A stretch of 64,000 nt of DNA. Origin: Rariglobus sp041662485. Lineage in GTDB: Bacteria > Verrucomicrobiota > Verrucomicrobiia > Opitutales > Opitutaceae. The notes beneath the pieces are model-generated. The model saw only the letters and a list, made by a program, of their open reading frames with translations, was not told the DNA's origin and made no database searches. Of the stretch, positions 8,146 to 17,229 are shown in pieces. Position 1 is the first letter of the stretch. Each line of letters begins with the position of its first letter. The stretch covers positions 1-64,000 of the forward strand of contig JBAZSJ010000004.1 in NCBI GenBank assembly GCA_041662485.1. Direction: 5' to 3'. A program made the translations under genes and the position numbers.

Positions 8146-9680
8146 CGCGGGTCCTCCACGGGACGTTGGGCCGTTGTGCGATAGACGAATGGCCAGCAGG
8201 CCAGGGCAACAGGGACCAGACTCTGGAAGATGGACGTGATGAGCACGCTGGCGACCATCTCGAAGGAGGCGGCCATGTTGAGGAAAAGGGTGAAGACGAG
8301 AAACCCTTCGAGGGACAGCACGGGCAGGTTGACGGTGCGGTTCTCGACCCAGGCGATGAACGCGCCGAGGGCAAGGCCGAGAAGAATGGCGCCGACATAG
8401 GGACCGAAATTGCCAACGGCCTCGGGCAGCAGGCCCCATGCGATATAGGTGCGGTAACTGGAGACTAGATCCTGGCGGCCAAAGTGGACGTTGAGCATCA
8501 CCTGGCCCTCGTGGGCGCGGGGCTTGTTGGGCCACAGGATGCGCGGTATGAGCAGGGGGGGGATCAGCGTGTAGGTCGCCCCGTAGAGAGGCTCGATTTT
8601 TTTATCGTCCTCCGCGTCGATCACGAAGAGCAGGTTTTGGAGATTGTTAACCCTGGACAGGAGGCTGTTGTCCTTTTTCTGGATTTTCTCGGAGGTGTTC
8701 GGGTCGATGTTCTGGGCGGTGAGGACATCGATGCTCGCCGAGGCCCACTCGGAGTATCGGATCGGCATTTCGGCCAGGGTGGGCATGGGCACGAAGTCTA
8801 TGTCGTGCGTCCAGTAGCGTTCGCGCATCTCAAATTTTCCGAGGCTGAGGAAGCCGAGCGCGCACATCACGATCAGGGTAAACCGCCATGGCACCCGGTT
8901 CGATCCCCAGAAAAGGCCGATGAAAACGGTGGCGACAAAACTCGTGGAGGCGGACAGCAGCAGCGCCGAGGACGTCAGCAGGCAGTTGAAGGTGAAAAGC
9001 ACCCAGAAAATGCCCGCGTCACGGGGATTGATCTCCTTTGATCCAATCCCCAACGCGATCACGAAAAACCCGCACATGCCTGCGGCGGAAACGAGGGCGT
9101 TCAACAGCGAATCGGAGCCGGCGGGAAGCATGGACACGAAAATATCCATCAGCTTCAGGCTTAGCAGGACGCTGTAACCCGTGGTGAGCGCGATCAGCCC
9201 GTAGCCGACGCGGCGCAGGCCCACGCTGCCTTGAAGGGCCATGAGTCGCAGCGAATGGGCGACGGGCGGGGCGGGCCTGAAGGCCTGCATGCCGAAGCGC
9301 CATCCTCCGGACAAGGCGACAAAGAAGAGCAACACCTCGATGCCGGCATGGTTGAGGTGAGACTCCGGATAGGAGAGCGCGGTTTCGTTGCGCTGGATGA
9401 TGGGCAGCGCGTAGGCGACGAGATGCTGGACCGCGAGCATGGGCAGCAGGGGCACGCCTATGCCTTGGTGCGCCCACAGTGAAAGCACGATGCAGGCGCC
9501 TCCGCCGATGAGCGCAAAGGCGACCGTTCCCGGCGAATGGCTCACCGCGAGGAAGATCGTGACCAGAACAAAGATGACCAGCAGGGGCACGATCGACCGG
9601 GAGATGAGCCGGCGCACACCCGGGGCCAGGTCGGCCAGCTGGGTGTAGCGGTCTATGCCGCGTCTTTGGGTGGTAATCAT
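8142..9680 (-). CDS. Oligosaccharide repeat-unit polymerase-like membrane protein (Wzy-type)
   Basis: This 512-residue protein has about twelve hydrophobic segments and a large soluble loop between roughly residues 280 and 380. After the loop comes YTLIPPLLIPRILWPNKPRAHEG, a motif I know from a Wzy-like oligosaccharide polymerase group. It probably joins repeat units on the outer face of the inner membrane. The ATG at 9680 follows a GGAG stretch. Pairing with the unrelated PF04932 protein at 2637-4055 makes two polymerase/ligase candidates in one locus. The family call is from motif memory. Confidence 0.65.
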   Translation of the reverse strand: MITTQRRGIDRYTQLADLAPGVRRLISRSIVPLLVIFVLVTIFLAVSHSPGTVAFALIGGGACIVLSLWAHQGIGVPLLPMLAVQHLVAYALPIIQRNETALSYPESHLNHAGIEVLLFFVALSGGWRFGMQAFRPAPPVAHSLRLMALQGSVGLRRVGYGLIALTTGYSVLLSLKLMDIFVSMLPAGSDSLLNALVSAAGMCGFFVIALGIGSKEINPRDAGIFWVLFTFNCLLTSSALLLSASTSFVATVFIGLFWGSNRVPWRFTLIVMCALGFLSLGKFEMRERYWTHDIDFVPMPTLAEMPIRYSEWASASIDVLTAQNIDPNTSEKIQKKDNSLLSRVNNLQNLLFVIDAEDDKKIEPLYGATYTLIPPLLIPRILWPNKPRAHEGQVMLNVHFGRQDLVSSYRTYIAWGLLPEAVGNFGPYVGAILLGLALGAFIAWVENRTVNLPVLSLEGFLVFTLFLNMAASFEMVASVLITSIFQSLVPVALACWPFVYRTTAQRPVEDPR

Positions 9681-9695
9681 GGTTCTGCTCCGGCC

Positions 9696-10754
9696 TTAAG
9701 TCGTGCGGCGGCGCGCGCTCCACCGCAACACCGGCATTTCGACAAACCTATACGAGATCCATGCCGCGGCGATCGCGCCAAGCCATGGCAGAGCGACGTG
9801 GCCATGGGCCAGCCCGCCGGACGGCCCCAAAAAGAGCTGCTGCCACAGATACAGACTGTAGGACACCGCGCCGAGCCAGGGCAGCAGGCCTTTGCCGAGC
9901 AAGCCTTCCGCCGCCGGCGGGCCCCGATGATGCAGCCATGCGATGATCCACGCCGCCGCCAGCGCATCGAGGGTGAACCCCGCGACGACCGGAAAGCCGC
10001 GCACGGCTTCGCCGACGAAAGGTGAAATTCCCAGCGCCCAGACGGCGCCGACGAGCGCGACGACCGGGCCGTGGCGCAACAGTCCGGCGCGGACTTTTTC
10101 GTTTTGAAGGAGAAGCGCCGCAAGGCACCCCACCATGAGGCTGTCTATGGCGGTGTGAAACATCATGCCGATGTAACCGCGCTGCGAGGGGACGAGAAAA
10201 TACGTGGCCACGCGCGCGAGCGGGCACCAGACGATGAGAGACAGCGCGCACCAACCCGCCCGACGCGGGCCCAGCCACACGAGCAGTCCCGGCCAGAAGA
10301 GATAGAACTGCTGCTCCAGGGCCAGCGTCCACAGATGCCCGAACGTCCATGTGCCCGCCGCCGGCATGGTGACCCAGAGCCTCGCGTAGTTCCACGTGTG
10401 CGCGGCCGCGGCGAGCAGGGAGGTCGGCGTGAGTCCCAGCGAAAACCAAATCTGGAGCACCACCATGCCGGCCAGGAATACATAAAACGCCGGCAGGATG
10501 CGCGCGGCGCGCCGGCGGTAAAAGGCGGCGAGGCTGATCTTTCCCGTCCGGGCCAGCTCTTCCAGCAGGAGCGACGTGATCAGGTAGCCGCTCAGGACAA
10601 AAAACAGCCGCACGCCGAAACTGGCGTTGGCAAACGCCCCCAGCCACCGGTGGGCCCAGGGCGAGAGCGCCCCGTAATTTGCCACCGTGTGCCCGGCCAG
10701 GACAAGGAGGATGGCGATCCCGCGGACGCCATCGAATGAAGGCACTCGTTTCAT
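9696..10754 (-). CDS. Acyltransferase-3 family membrane protein (OafA-like)
   Basis: The 352-residue protein is full length for the family with about ten membrane helices. It starts MKRVPSFDGVRGIAILLVLAGH, with the conserved arginine and histidine, and contains GVRLFFVLSGYLITSLLL and the WTLALEQQFYLFWPGLL motif of helix-linked catalytic regions. Such proteins carry acyl groups, usually acetyl, across the inner membrane onto growing surface polysaccharide. The start overlaps the stop of the methyltransferase upstream by four bases. No SGNH domain is fused. Confidence 0.9.
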   Translation of the reverse strand: MKRVPSFDGVRGIAILLVLAGHTVANYGALSPWAHRWLGAFANASFGVRLFFVLSGYLITSLLLEELARTGKISLAAFYRRRAARILPAFYVFLAGMVVLQIWFSLGLTPTSLLAAAAHTWNYARLWVTMPAAGTWTFGHLWTLALEQQFYLFWPGLLVWLGPRRAGWCALSLIVWCPLARVATYFLVPSQRGYIGMMFHTAIDSLMVGCLAALLLQNEKVRAGLLRHGPVVALVGAVWALGISPFVGEAVRGFPVVAGFTLDALAAAWIIAWLHHRGPPAAEGLLGKGLLPWLGAVSYSLYLWQQLFLGPSGGLAHGHVALPWLGAIAAAWISYRFVEMPVLRWSARRRTT

Positions 10755-11380
10755 GAGGCGGTTTTGGCCAGCACCTTGATGTCCCAGATAACGCCGGGCG
10801 GCCCCTGGATTTCGAGGCTATTGAGGACGGTCGCGTTTCGACCGATGCGCCGCCAGATGGCGGCGTGGTTGCCCCAGCGGTAAAGCGAGACGATCAACAC
10901 GCCTCCGGGCGCGAGCGCGGGCAGGAAGGCCGCCACCGTCGCGCCGGGATCGCGCGCGTATCCGATCACTTCGTTGAACACGATGACGTCCCAGACTTCA
11001 CCGGACCGCCAGGTTTCAAAATCGCCGTGCGCAAAACGCGCGCCGGGAATGCCGAGTTTTTCCGCGCGTTGAAGCCCCTCCCGTGACAAATCCACGCCGA
11101 GGTAGGCGCCGAGTTCCCCGGGGCGGAACTGCGTGGCGAGGCGTCCGCTGCCGCAGCCGACGTCGAGCAGGCGGGGCGGTTGCACGGCATGCGCGCGGAC
11201 CAGGCCGGTGAGCGCCGCGTAACGGGGCAGCTCGCGCGCGTCGAAAAAATGGTCCCAGTTTCCGCCGGTGTATTCCGCGTCGAGCGCGGTCTCCGGCACG
11301 GGTTTTCCGCCGCCGCGCGGGCCGTGGATGAAGCGCTGGGCGAGTCCGCGAAGGATGCGTTGAGGGGAGAGACGGGACAT
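10751..11380 (-). CDS. Class I SAM-dependent methyltransferase
   Basis: The 209-residue protein has motif I LLDVGCGSGR at residues 71-80, an acidic LGVDLS strand end, and WDVIVFNEVIGY at the motif IV position. It probably methylates a sugar hydroxyl, amine or chain terminus of the polysaccharide; the sequence alone does not say which. The start codon shares one base with the stop of the deacetylase gene (TGATG), and its own stop overlaps the acyltransferase start, so three modifying enzymes are translated in a coupled row. Confidence 0.85.
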   Translation of the reverse strand: MSRLSPQRILRGLAQRFIHGPRGGGKPVPETALDAEYTGGNWDHFFDARELPRYAALTGLVRAHAVQPPRLLDVGCGSGRLATQFRPGELGAYLGVDLSREGLQRAEKLGIPGARFAHGDFETWRSGEVWDVIVFNEVIGYARDPGATVAAFLPALAPGGVLIVSLYRWGNHAAIWRRIGRNATVLNSLEIQGPPGVIWDIKVLAKTAS

Positions 11381-12204
11381 CAGATTTCGAAGTAGAACTC
11401 CTCGGGCTTTGCGAACAACGCGGTGAAGTCCGGTGAAAGGAGCGGTGTTTTCCAGGGAGGAGTAGGCTCAAATTGCGAGCGGTAGGCGGCCAACGCGTCC
11501 CGTTTAAGAAAGCCGTAGCCTTTGAAATCGAAGCGCACGACGCGGCGGGCGGAAAAGCCGGGGCGGACCAGCAGCGCGGGATTCCACCACGACCACACCG
11601 GATATTCGTAAAGACGCACGGGGCGCGCGTTGCCTTGGAGGGCGAGCGAGAGCAGACCGAACGCGGCCTCGTGTTCCGAGCTGCCGTCCTTGCGGTAGGC
11701 GGCGAAAATCTCGTCGGGCTTCACGCGGGCGATCAACTCGCGCAACTTCCCGGCGACCTCGGCGGCCTGTTCGGGCGTCTGCCAGGCGAGCGTCCCGTCC
11801 GGCGCCCCGAGGAAATGGATGGCCGGAGTTTCGACGCCGAGTATTCGCAAGGCGGAGAGAGCCTCGGTTTCGCGCAACGCCGCGACGTCGCCTTTGGCGA
11901 GCGTCGGATGGTCCGGGTGCGAGGCGGCGCCGTCGGTGATGAAGACGACATGCACGGGAAAGCCTTCCAGACGTTTCCGTGCGATCAGGCCGCCGCAGCC
12001 CAGGACTTCGTCGTCCTGATGGGGCGCGATCACGAGGGCGACGGGCTCGCCTTGCGCAGCGTAGGGCCGGGCGCGCAGGCGAAGCATCCGGCGGGCAAGT
12101 CCGCTCCCCAGCCGGCGGGCCTGACGTTTTACGGCGGGCAGCCGGATCGTTCCCAAAGTCAGGATGGTGGCGAGGAGGCGGAGGTTGCGCGCGAGTCCGG
12201 ACAT
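11380..12204 (-). CDS. PIG-L/LmbE-type deacetylase
   Basis: The 274-residue protein contains IAPHQDDEVLGCGGL at residues 59-73, the zinc-binding and catalytic signature of the GlcNAc-deacetylase PIG-L family, and a downstream HPDHP motif. Members remove N-acetyl groups from amino sugars, here probably on a lipid-linked sugar or precursor. The first 50 residues are basic and hydrophobic and may attach to the membrane. It sits directly before the methyltransferase, so the freed amine could be the methylation site, but that is speculation. Confidence 0.88.
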   Translation of the reverse strand: MSGLARNLRLLATILTLGTIRLPAVKRQARRLGSGLARRMLRLRARPYAAQGEPVALVIAPHQDDEVLGCGGLIARKRLEGFPVHVVFITDGAASHPDHPTLAKGDVAALRETEALSALRILGVETPAIHFLGAPDGTLAWQTPEQAAEVAGKLRELIARVKPDEIFAAYRKDGSSEHEAAFGLLSLALQGNARPVRLYEYPVWSWWNPALLVRPGFSARRVVRFDFKGYGFLKRDALAAYRSQFEPTPPWKTPLLSPDFTALFAKPEEFYFEI

Positions 12205-12213
12205 GGTTCGTGA

Positions 12214-13440
12214 TCAGGCCGGAGTGGAGAGCGCGCGGGCGACGAGCGCGATCAGGCGAGGGCCTTCGCGTTCCCAGGAGTAGGTTTGCTCGGCGAGCTG
12301 GCGGGCCGCCCGTTGCCGGTGCTGCAAGGCCTCGCGATCAGCGAGAAGCGCGTCGAGCGCGGCGGCGAAGCGGGCGGTCTCGTGCGTCTCGATGATGATT
12401 CCGGCGTCCGGGGAATGTGCCAGCACCTCGCGCTGGCCGGCGGTGTCGCTGGCGACGACGGCCAGGCCGGCGTTCAGATATTGGATGATCTTGTTGGTGA
12501 TCGTGAGGTCGCGGTTCACGATGAACGACTGTTCGAGCGCGAGCCCGATGTCGTGGCGGGCGATGACGGACGGCAGTTCGGCGGGTGAAACCAAAGGCAG
12601 GAAGCTGACGTGCGCCCGGCGCTCGGCAGGCAGGCGCGCGAGCAGGCGTTGCGCGTAATCGCCGTGCACCTCGCCGAGCAGCACGACACGGCTCGGGTGT
12701 TGCGTGAGTTTCCACGCCGCGAAGAAAGGCTCCAGTCCGCGACCGGGCCCGAGCGTCTGTGAAAACCAAAAAAACGCCGGCGGCCCGCCGGGTGCGCCCG
12801 TGTGGGGATCGGGCTGGAGAGGGAAGGCGTTGCCGATCACGTGCGGACGACGTCCGCCGTAGCGGGCGTGAATGGCGTCGGCCAGGGCGTGGGAAGTCGT
12901 GGTGGTGTGGACGGCGTGATGGAGCAGGGCGCGCTCGACGTCGCGGATCAATCCGAGCGGACGCCGGGCGTTGTCATCGGGGAGCAGGTCTTCCGAGTGC
13001 CAGTCCTCGAGGTCGGCGCAGACGCGCCGGCCATCCTTGATGAGTTGGGTGCCGACCCAGTGGGGGGCCTCGTTGTGGACGATGACGAGATCGGACGTAA
13101 GTCGGCGGGCGTGGCTCAGGAGCGCGGCGGCGGGCCCGAGTGATCCGCCGACGTGGTTTTTTAAAACACGAGGAATCTTGCGGCAGGCCCACAGGACAAG
13201 ACGACGGCAGAAGACGGTCCGGCGCGGGGTGCCGAATCCCGGGAGCATATCAACCGTTTCGCGGCGGTAGGGGGCGTCGCGCAGGAGCTCGACGTCGTGC
13301 TTTTCGGACGGGGCGTGGTTGCGCACGGTGAGCACGGTCACGTCATGGCCGGCGCGGCCGAGGGCGGAGGCCTCCTTCACCACGCGCGGATTCCGGCAGA
13401 GCGGACCGTTGCTGATGATGAGAATGCGGGCGGCGGGCAT
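12214..13440 (-). CDS. Glycosyltransferase, GT4-like
   Basis: The 408-residue protein begins MPAARILIISNGPLCRNPRV, a form common in GT-B enzymes with the RNPRV element. Its C-terminal domain has TNKIIQYLNAGLAVVASDTAG at the donor-binding position, instead of a clean E-x7-E motif. It lies 7 bases after a GT2 gene and 9 bases before the deacetylase. The longer open frame upstream of 13440 is low-complexity shadow sequence and was excluded. Donor sugar is unknown. Confidence 0.82.
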   Translation of the reverse strand: MPAARILIISNGPLCRNPRVVKEASALGRAGHDVTVLTVRNHAPSEKHDVELLRDAPYRRETVDMLPGFGTPRRTVFCRRLVLWACRKIPRVLKNHVGGSLGPAAALLSHARRLTSDLVIVHNEAPHWVGTQLIKDGRRVCADLEDWHSEDLLPDDNARRPLGLIRDVERALLHHAVHTTTTSHALADAIHARYGGRRPHVIGNAFPLQPDPHTGAPGGPPAFFWFSQTLGPGRGLEPFFAAWKLTQHPSRVVLLGEVHGDYAQRLLARLPAERRAHVSFLPLVSPAELPSVIARHDIGLALEQSFIVNRDLTITNKIIQYLNAGLAVVASDTAGQREVLAHSPDAGIIIETHETARFAAALDALLADREALQHRQRAARQLAEQTYSWEREGPRLIALVARALSTPA

Positions 13441-13447
13441 GGGTGGA

Positions 13448-14410
13448 TCAAGCGGCGCGACGATTTCCGAGCCGGGAACGGAGCGCGAGGGCCGCGCGCC
13501 AGCCGAACAGGCGGCAGGCTGTTTTGAACCCACGGCCTCCGCGCGGAAGCAGCGACGAGCCGCCGAGCTCGGACGCCTGCGCGAGGGCCTCGCGGGCGAG
13601 ATCGGGGCAGGACGGGTAGAAACTGTAGACGAAGTTCTGGAGGAGATTCGCGCCCAGCCGGCGGGTGCGCGGGCTGTTTTCCACGGCGAGCAGATGGGCG
13701 ATGGCGAGCTGGTTGGACAAAAGGCCGGAGGCGAGGGCCGCGCGGCTTTTCGTGCGCGAAAGGCTGCCGGCAAGGCCGGAGCGATAGTGGAGACGCGCGT
13801 CGGGCGTGAAGACGAGGCCCCGGCTGTTCAAGACAAGGCGGGTGAAAAATTCAAAGTCGTTGATGAGGCCCAGACGCGCATCCCAGCCGCCGGCGCGTCG
13901 GAGGAGTTCGCGGGGCAGAAGAAACAGGGCGCATTGATACATGGGCTCGGTGTCGGCCCAGGTTTCGACGATCCAGTCGAGGGGCGGGCTGTCGTGCCAG
14001 CCGGGATGGGGGACGAAGACGGCCTCGTCGGGATGGTCGTGAAACCGGCCCCACGTGCCGTAGGCGACGCAGCCGGGTTGGTTGGCGAGGGCGGCGACCT
14101 GGGCGGCGAGCATGCCGGGGGACATCACGTCGTCGGCGTCGAAAAATTTCACGTAGTCGCCGCGGGCCTCGGCGAGGCCGCGGTTGGCGGCGGCGGACTG
14201 GCCCTGGTTGGTCTGGGTGATGACGCGAATGCCGTGGCTGGTGCGGTAATTTTCCAAGATGGCGGGCGTGTCGTCCGAGGAGCCGTCGTCCACCACGATG
14301 AGCTCAAAGTGCGGGTAGGTTTGGGCGAGCGCCGAGTCGAGCGCGGCGGGAAGCCAGCGGGCGGCGTTGAAGGCCGGCATGACGATCGAGACCAACGGGG
14401 GGGCGTTCAT
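13448..14410 (-). CDS. Glycosyltransferase family 2 (paralogue of the 17226-18200 gene)
   Basis: The 320-residue protein starts MNAPPLVSIVMPAFNAARWL and has VVDDGSSDDTPA and KFFDADDVMSPG, the two GT-A signatures. Its C-terminal 120 residues carry YRSGLAGSLSR followed by a helical stretch with FYPSCPDLAREAL. The GT2 at 17226-18200 has the same order of motifs (YRSGVAGSLSR, then VYPALPALADEA), so the two are probable duplicates. The start overlaps the stop of the upstream gene as ATGA. Confidence 0.88.
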   Translation of the reverse strand: MNAPPLVSIVMPAFNAARWLPAALDSALAQTYPHFELIVVDDGSSDDTPAILENYRTSHGIRVITQTNQGQSAAANRGLAEARGDYVKFFDADDVMSPGMLAAQVAALANQPGCVAYGTWGRFHDHPDEAVFVPHPGWHDSPPLDWIVETWADTEPMYQCALFLLPRELLRRAGGWDARLGLINDFEFFTRLVLNSRGLVFTPDARLHYRSGLAGSLSRTKSRAALASGLLSNQLAIAHLLAVENSPRTRRLGANLLQNFVYSFYPSCPDLAREALAQASELGGSSLLPRGGRGFKTACRLFGWRAALALRSRLGNRRAA

Positions 14411-15354
14411 CGTGTGGGAGTCAGCGTGTGCCGCCAGGCTTCCTGGAAGTATCCGCGTTTGGCGGTATCGACGTAATGGTGCATGACGGCGGTTGGCGCG
14501 GTGATTTCGGCGGGAGCGGGCAGGGTGACGTAGTCGTTTTTCGGCGCAATCACACAACCGCCGGGTTCGCGCGCCACGAGCATGGCGACGAGCGCCTGCT
14601 CCAGGTAATAGCTGGTGCTTTCCTTGGCGTGGAGCTCGGCGCACCAGCGTTCGAGCTGGTCCCAGTCGAGGGAGTCGCTGCGCAGGCCGCACAGGCCGAC
14701 GTTGACGAGCGGAGGGATGGGCGCGCCGGCGAGTTTTTCCAGCAGCGGGCGGGAGTAGCCGTAGGACTCGGCGCAGTCCACGGCGTGCAGCGGGCGATCT
14801 GGAGCCGCGAGCCATGAAAGGAGGACGTCGGGTCTGCGGAAAAACAGGAGGTCGGAGTCGATGACGAGTTTCCAGCCGGTCGAGCCGAGATGGACGTCGA
14901 TGAGTTTTCTGATGTTGGGGTAGTTGATCCAGCGTTCGCGCAGCACGGGATAGCGGTCGGAGGGGAGCAGGCGGTCGAGGCGCGCGAGGAGCACGGAGGC
15001 ATCGTGGAAGACGACGGGCAGTCCGAGGCGGCGCAGCCCGGCTCGGTGTTCTTCGCCGAGGGAACCGTCGTCGTAGATCTCGGCGCGCACGGCGATGCCG
15101 GCGTGGCGTGCGAAGGAGTGAAGGCAAAACGCCGTCTGATACCAAAACCGCCGGCCGGTCATGAGGTGCAGCACGCAGCCATCCGGAGCGGAGGGCAGAG
15201 AGAGAGGCGTAAGAGTGGCGGCGGCGGATTCCATCTCCCCGCGGCCGCGCTCGGTGGCGCGCATGACGAAGGGGCCTCCGTGGCGCAGGCAGTTTTTAAC
15301 CGCGCCGACGGGGCGGTGGTAGAGCTGGTAGGCGATCCGGCCGGGAAGACTCAT
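14407..15354 (-). CDS. Putative GT8-like glycosyltransferase
   Basis: The 315-residue protein has a predicted GT-A core. KLVIDSDLLFFRRPDVLL at residues 162-179 includes the DSD metal-binding triad, and near the C-terminus there is MHHYVDTAKRGYF. This layout is seen in retaining GT8-like enzymes and related nucleotide-diphospho-sugar transferases, although overall similarity is low enough that I would not name a subfamily. The first 50 residues are unlike the family and may be an acceptor-binding extension. It overlaps the GT2 after it by four bases. Confidence 0.7.
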   Translation of the reverse strand: MSLPGRIAYQLYHRPVGAVKNCLRHGGPFVMRATERGRGEMESAAATLTPLSLPSAPDGCVLHLMTGRRFWYQTAFCLHSFARHAGIAVRAEIYDDGSLGEEHRAGLRRLGLPVVFHDASVLLARLDRLLPSDRYPVLRERWINYPNIRKLIDVHLGSTGWKLVIDSDLLFFRRPDVLLSWLAAPDRPLHAVDCAESYGYSRPLLEKLAGAPIPPLVNVGLCGLRSDSLDWDQLERWCAELHAKESTSYYLEQALVAMLVAREPGGCVIAPKNDYVTLPAPAEITAPTAVMHHYVDTAKRGYFQEAWRHTLTPTR

Positions 15355-15387
15355 AAGGGGAGGGGAGTGGCGGTCATCGGTAAAATA

Positions 15388-16416
15388 TCAGACCGGAGGC
15401 TTCGCCTGCTTGTCCAGCAGGAGAGGGGCGGTGCGCAGGCAGGCAGGCAGGCTGTTTTCGCGGAGCCAGATCCACAGTTCGGATTGATCCCGCCGGAATC
15501 GCAACCCTCCGAGGTTGTTGCCCGGGTGACGACCGAAGTTGAGAAGGAACCTCAACCAGTCGGACGGCCGGGCGGGCTTGAGAAGACGGGGGCGGCGCAA
15601 CGCGATGGCTGTGAGGAAAAGCAGGTTGGTGTTTCGCGGAGTCTGCGCCCGGAGACGCGCCCAGATCATGGCCAGGCTGGTGTCGTCCACGGCGACCGCC
15701 TCGAAAAACGACGTGCTGTTGAGCAACTGGCTTTGAAGCCAGCGGACGCGGCTTTTGCTGCGGGCGGTTTCGAGGGTCAGAGCGAAATTGGCGAGCGGAG
15801 TCGGGAGGAGGAGCAGTTCGCCGGTGGCGGCGCGTTCACGCACGGGCTCGATGATGGCGAGAGGGGTGTCGGGGGGCACGGACATCGGATGAAAGGCGCG
15901 CGGACGGAAGACCATCGCGCCGTTGGAGTGGAGGCCGTCGAAAGCCTGGATGGCCTCGGGCCAGCGAAACGGGCGTGGCTGCGCATCGGCGTCGGCTGTC
16001 GACCAGATCGTCTGCCTTGTGTCGGTCCAGCCGCCGTCGGTTTCCTCGCGCCAGATGTGCATGTTGGCCCAGACGAGGGAGGCGGCGGGATGCGATTCGA
16101 TGGCCGCGAGGGTTGAGGCGAGAAAACCGGGCTCCCACCAGTTGTCGTCCTCGAGCAGGCTGGCGTAAGGTTCGGGGCCGCCGGCGAAGACGTGGTTGAA
16201 GGTTTTTGGTGCCCCCCAGTTCGTGGAATGGGGATGAATCGTGATGCGCGGGTCGCCGGCGCGGGCCACGAGCTCGGCGGGAAACGGATCGGCGGGGTCG
16301 TCGTTGTGGAGTTCGCACACCCAGTCGGTGAACGTCTGCGCGAGCAGGCTTTCGAGCGAGCGCTGGAGGAGCCGGTTGCGCCGGTAGGTGACGAGAAAAA
16401 TGCGGACGACGGCCAT
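15388..16416 (-). CDS. Glycosyltransferase family 2
   Basis: The 342-residue protein begins MAVVRIFLVTYRRNRLLQRS with SLLAQTF, a standard GT2 N-terminus. The usual DDGS is replaced by LHNDDPADPF, and the metal-site region reads ASLLEDDNWWEPGF. These features fit a GT-A enzyme in which EDDNWW substitutes for DxD. The C-terminal 150 residues contain several basic helices. A 33-base gap separates it from the next gene, one of the longer gaps in the locus. Confidence 0.82.
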   Translation of the reverse strand: MAVVRIFLVTYRRNRLLQRSLESLLAQTFTDWVCELHNDDPADPFPAELVARAGDPRITIHPHSTNWGAPKTFNHVFAGGPEPYASLLEDDNWWEPGFLASTLAAIESHPAASLVWANMHIWREETDGGWTDTRQTIWSTADADAQPRPFRWPEAIQAFDGLHSNGAMVFRPRAFHPMSVPPDTPLAIIEPVRERAATGELLLLPTPLANFALTLETARSKSRVRWLQSQLLNSTSFFEAVAVDDTSLAMIWARLRAQTPRNTNLLFLTAIALRRPRLLKPARPSDWLRFLLNFGRHPGNNLGGLRFRRDQSELWIWLRENSLPACLRTAPLLLDKQAKPPV

Positions 16417-16428
16417 GGTTAAACGAGA

Positions 16429-17229
16429 TCAGCCGATACGCTGGAAGACGCGGTTGTGGCCGACGTTGAGGACATTGACGAATCCAAGCGGAGCGAGCTC
16501 GGAAAGCGCCGACGTGACTTCGGGATAGCCCTTCCAAAAGGCGGTGCCGGGCAGGTCCGCGGCTGCGTCGTCGGCCACGAGCCAGCCTCCGGGGACGACC
16601 TTGGCGCCGAAGGTGGCGAAGTCGTGGCGCGCGCCGGCCTCGCGGTGATCGCCGTCCACGTAAATGATTTCGAAGCGTTCGTCGGACATGCTTTCCAGGA
16701 TGACAGGATCGGTCGAATAACCGCGGTGCAGGCGGACGGCGTCGAAGGAGAGTCCGTGGTGGGCGAAGTGCGCGCGGACGACGGCCTCGTAGTCTTCGTT
16801 GACGTAGAAATTTCCGGTCTTCACCTGTTCGCGATAGTCGCGGTCCAGGCGATAACGGATGCGGCTCCAGAGGTTGAGCGGAGGAGGAGGGTTGCTGGCG
16901 AGAGGGGTGAGCGCGTGGATTTCGACGGGCAGCTTGAGCTCGCGCGCGAGGAGCGACCAGAGGGAGACGACCTGGCCCTTGAAGACGCCGATCTCAAGGC
17001 AGCGCACCTTCGGGAATTTTTCCGCCGCCGCCTGCAGGAGAAGAAACCACATGTAATGGAAGGCGGGGTCGCCGTAGCCGAGCTTGTGCTCGTCGACATG
17101 GCGGCGGTGTGCGGCGAGCATGGGGTTGGCGGCGGTTTGCTCGGTGAAGCGACGGAAAACCGCATCGTTGCCGTCTGACGTGTTGGCGTAGGCGTCGACG
17201 TGGCTGCCGAAGGTTTCCGGGGACGTCAT
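16429..17229 (-). CDS. SAM-dependent methyltransferase (Methyltransf_24 type)
   Basis: The 266-residue protein has RCLEIGVFKGQVVSLW at residues 76-91, IIYVDGDHREAGARHDFATF in the second half and GGWLVADDAA near the C-terminus. These are the SAM-binding and active-site motifs of class I O-methyltransferases of the Methyltransf_24 group, which often methylate sugars or catechols in polysaccharide and antibiotic clusters. A polysaccharide sugar is the likely target here. Its start overlaps the stop of the preceding GT2 as ATGA. Confidence 0.82.
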   Translation of the reverse strand: MTSPETFGSHVDAYANTSDGNDAVFRRFTEQTAANPMLAAHRRHVDEHKLGYGDPAFHYMWFLLLQAAAEKFPKVRCLEIGVFKGQVVSLWSLLARELKLPVEIHALTPLASNPPPPLNLWSRIRYRLDRDYREQVKTGNFYVNEDYEAVVRAHFAHHGLSFDAVRLHRGYSTDPVILESMSDERFEIIYVDGDHREAGARHDFATFGAKVVPGGWLVADDAAADLPGTAFWKGYPEVTSALSELAPLGFVNVLNVGHNRVFQRIG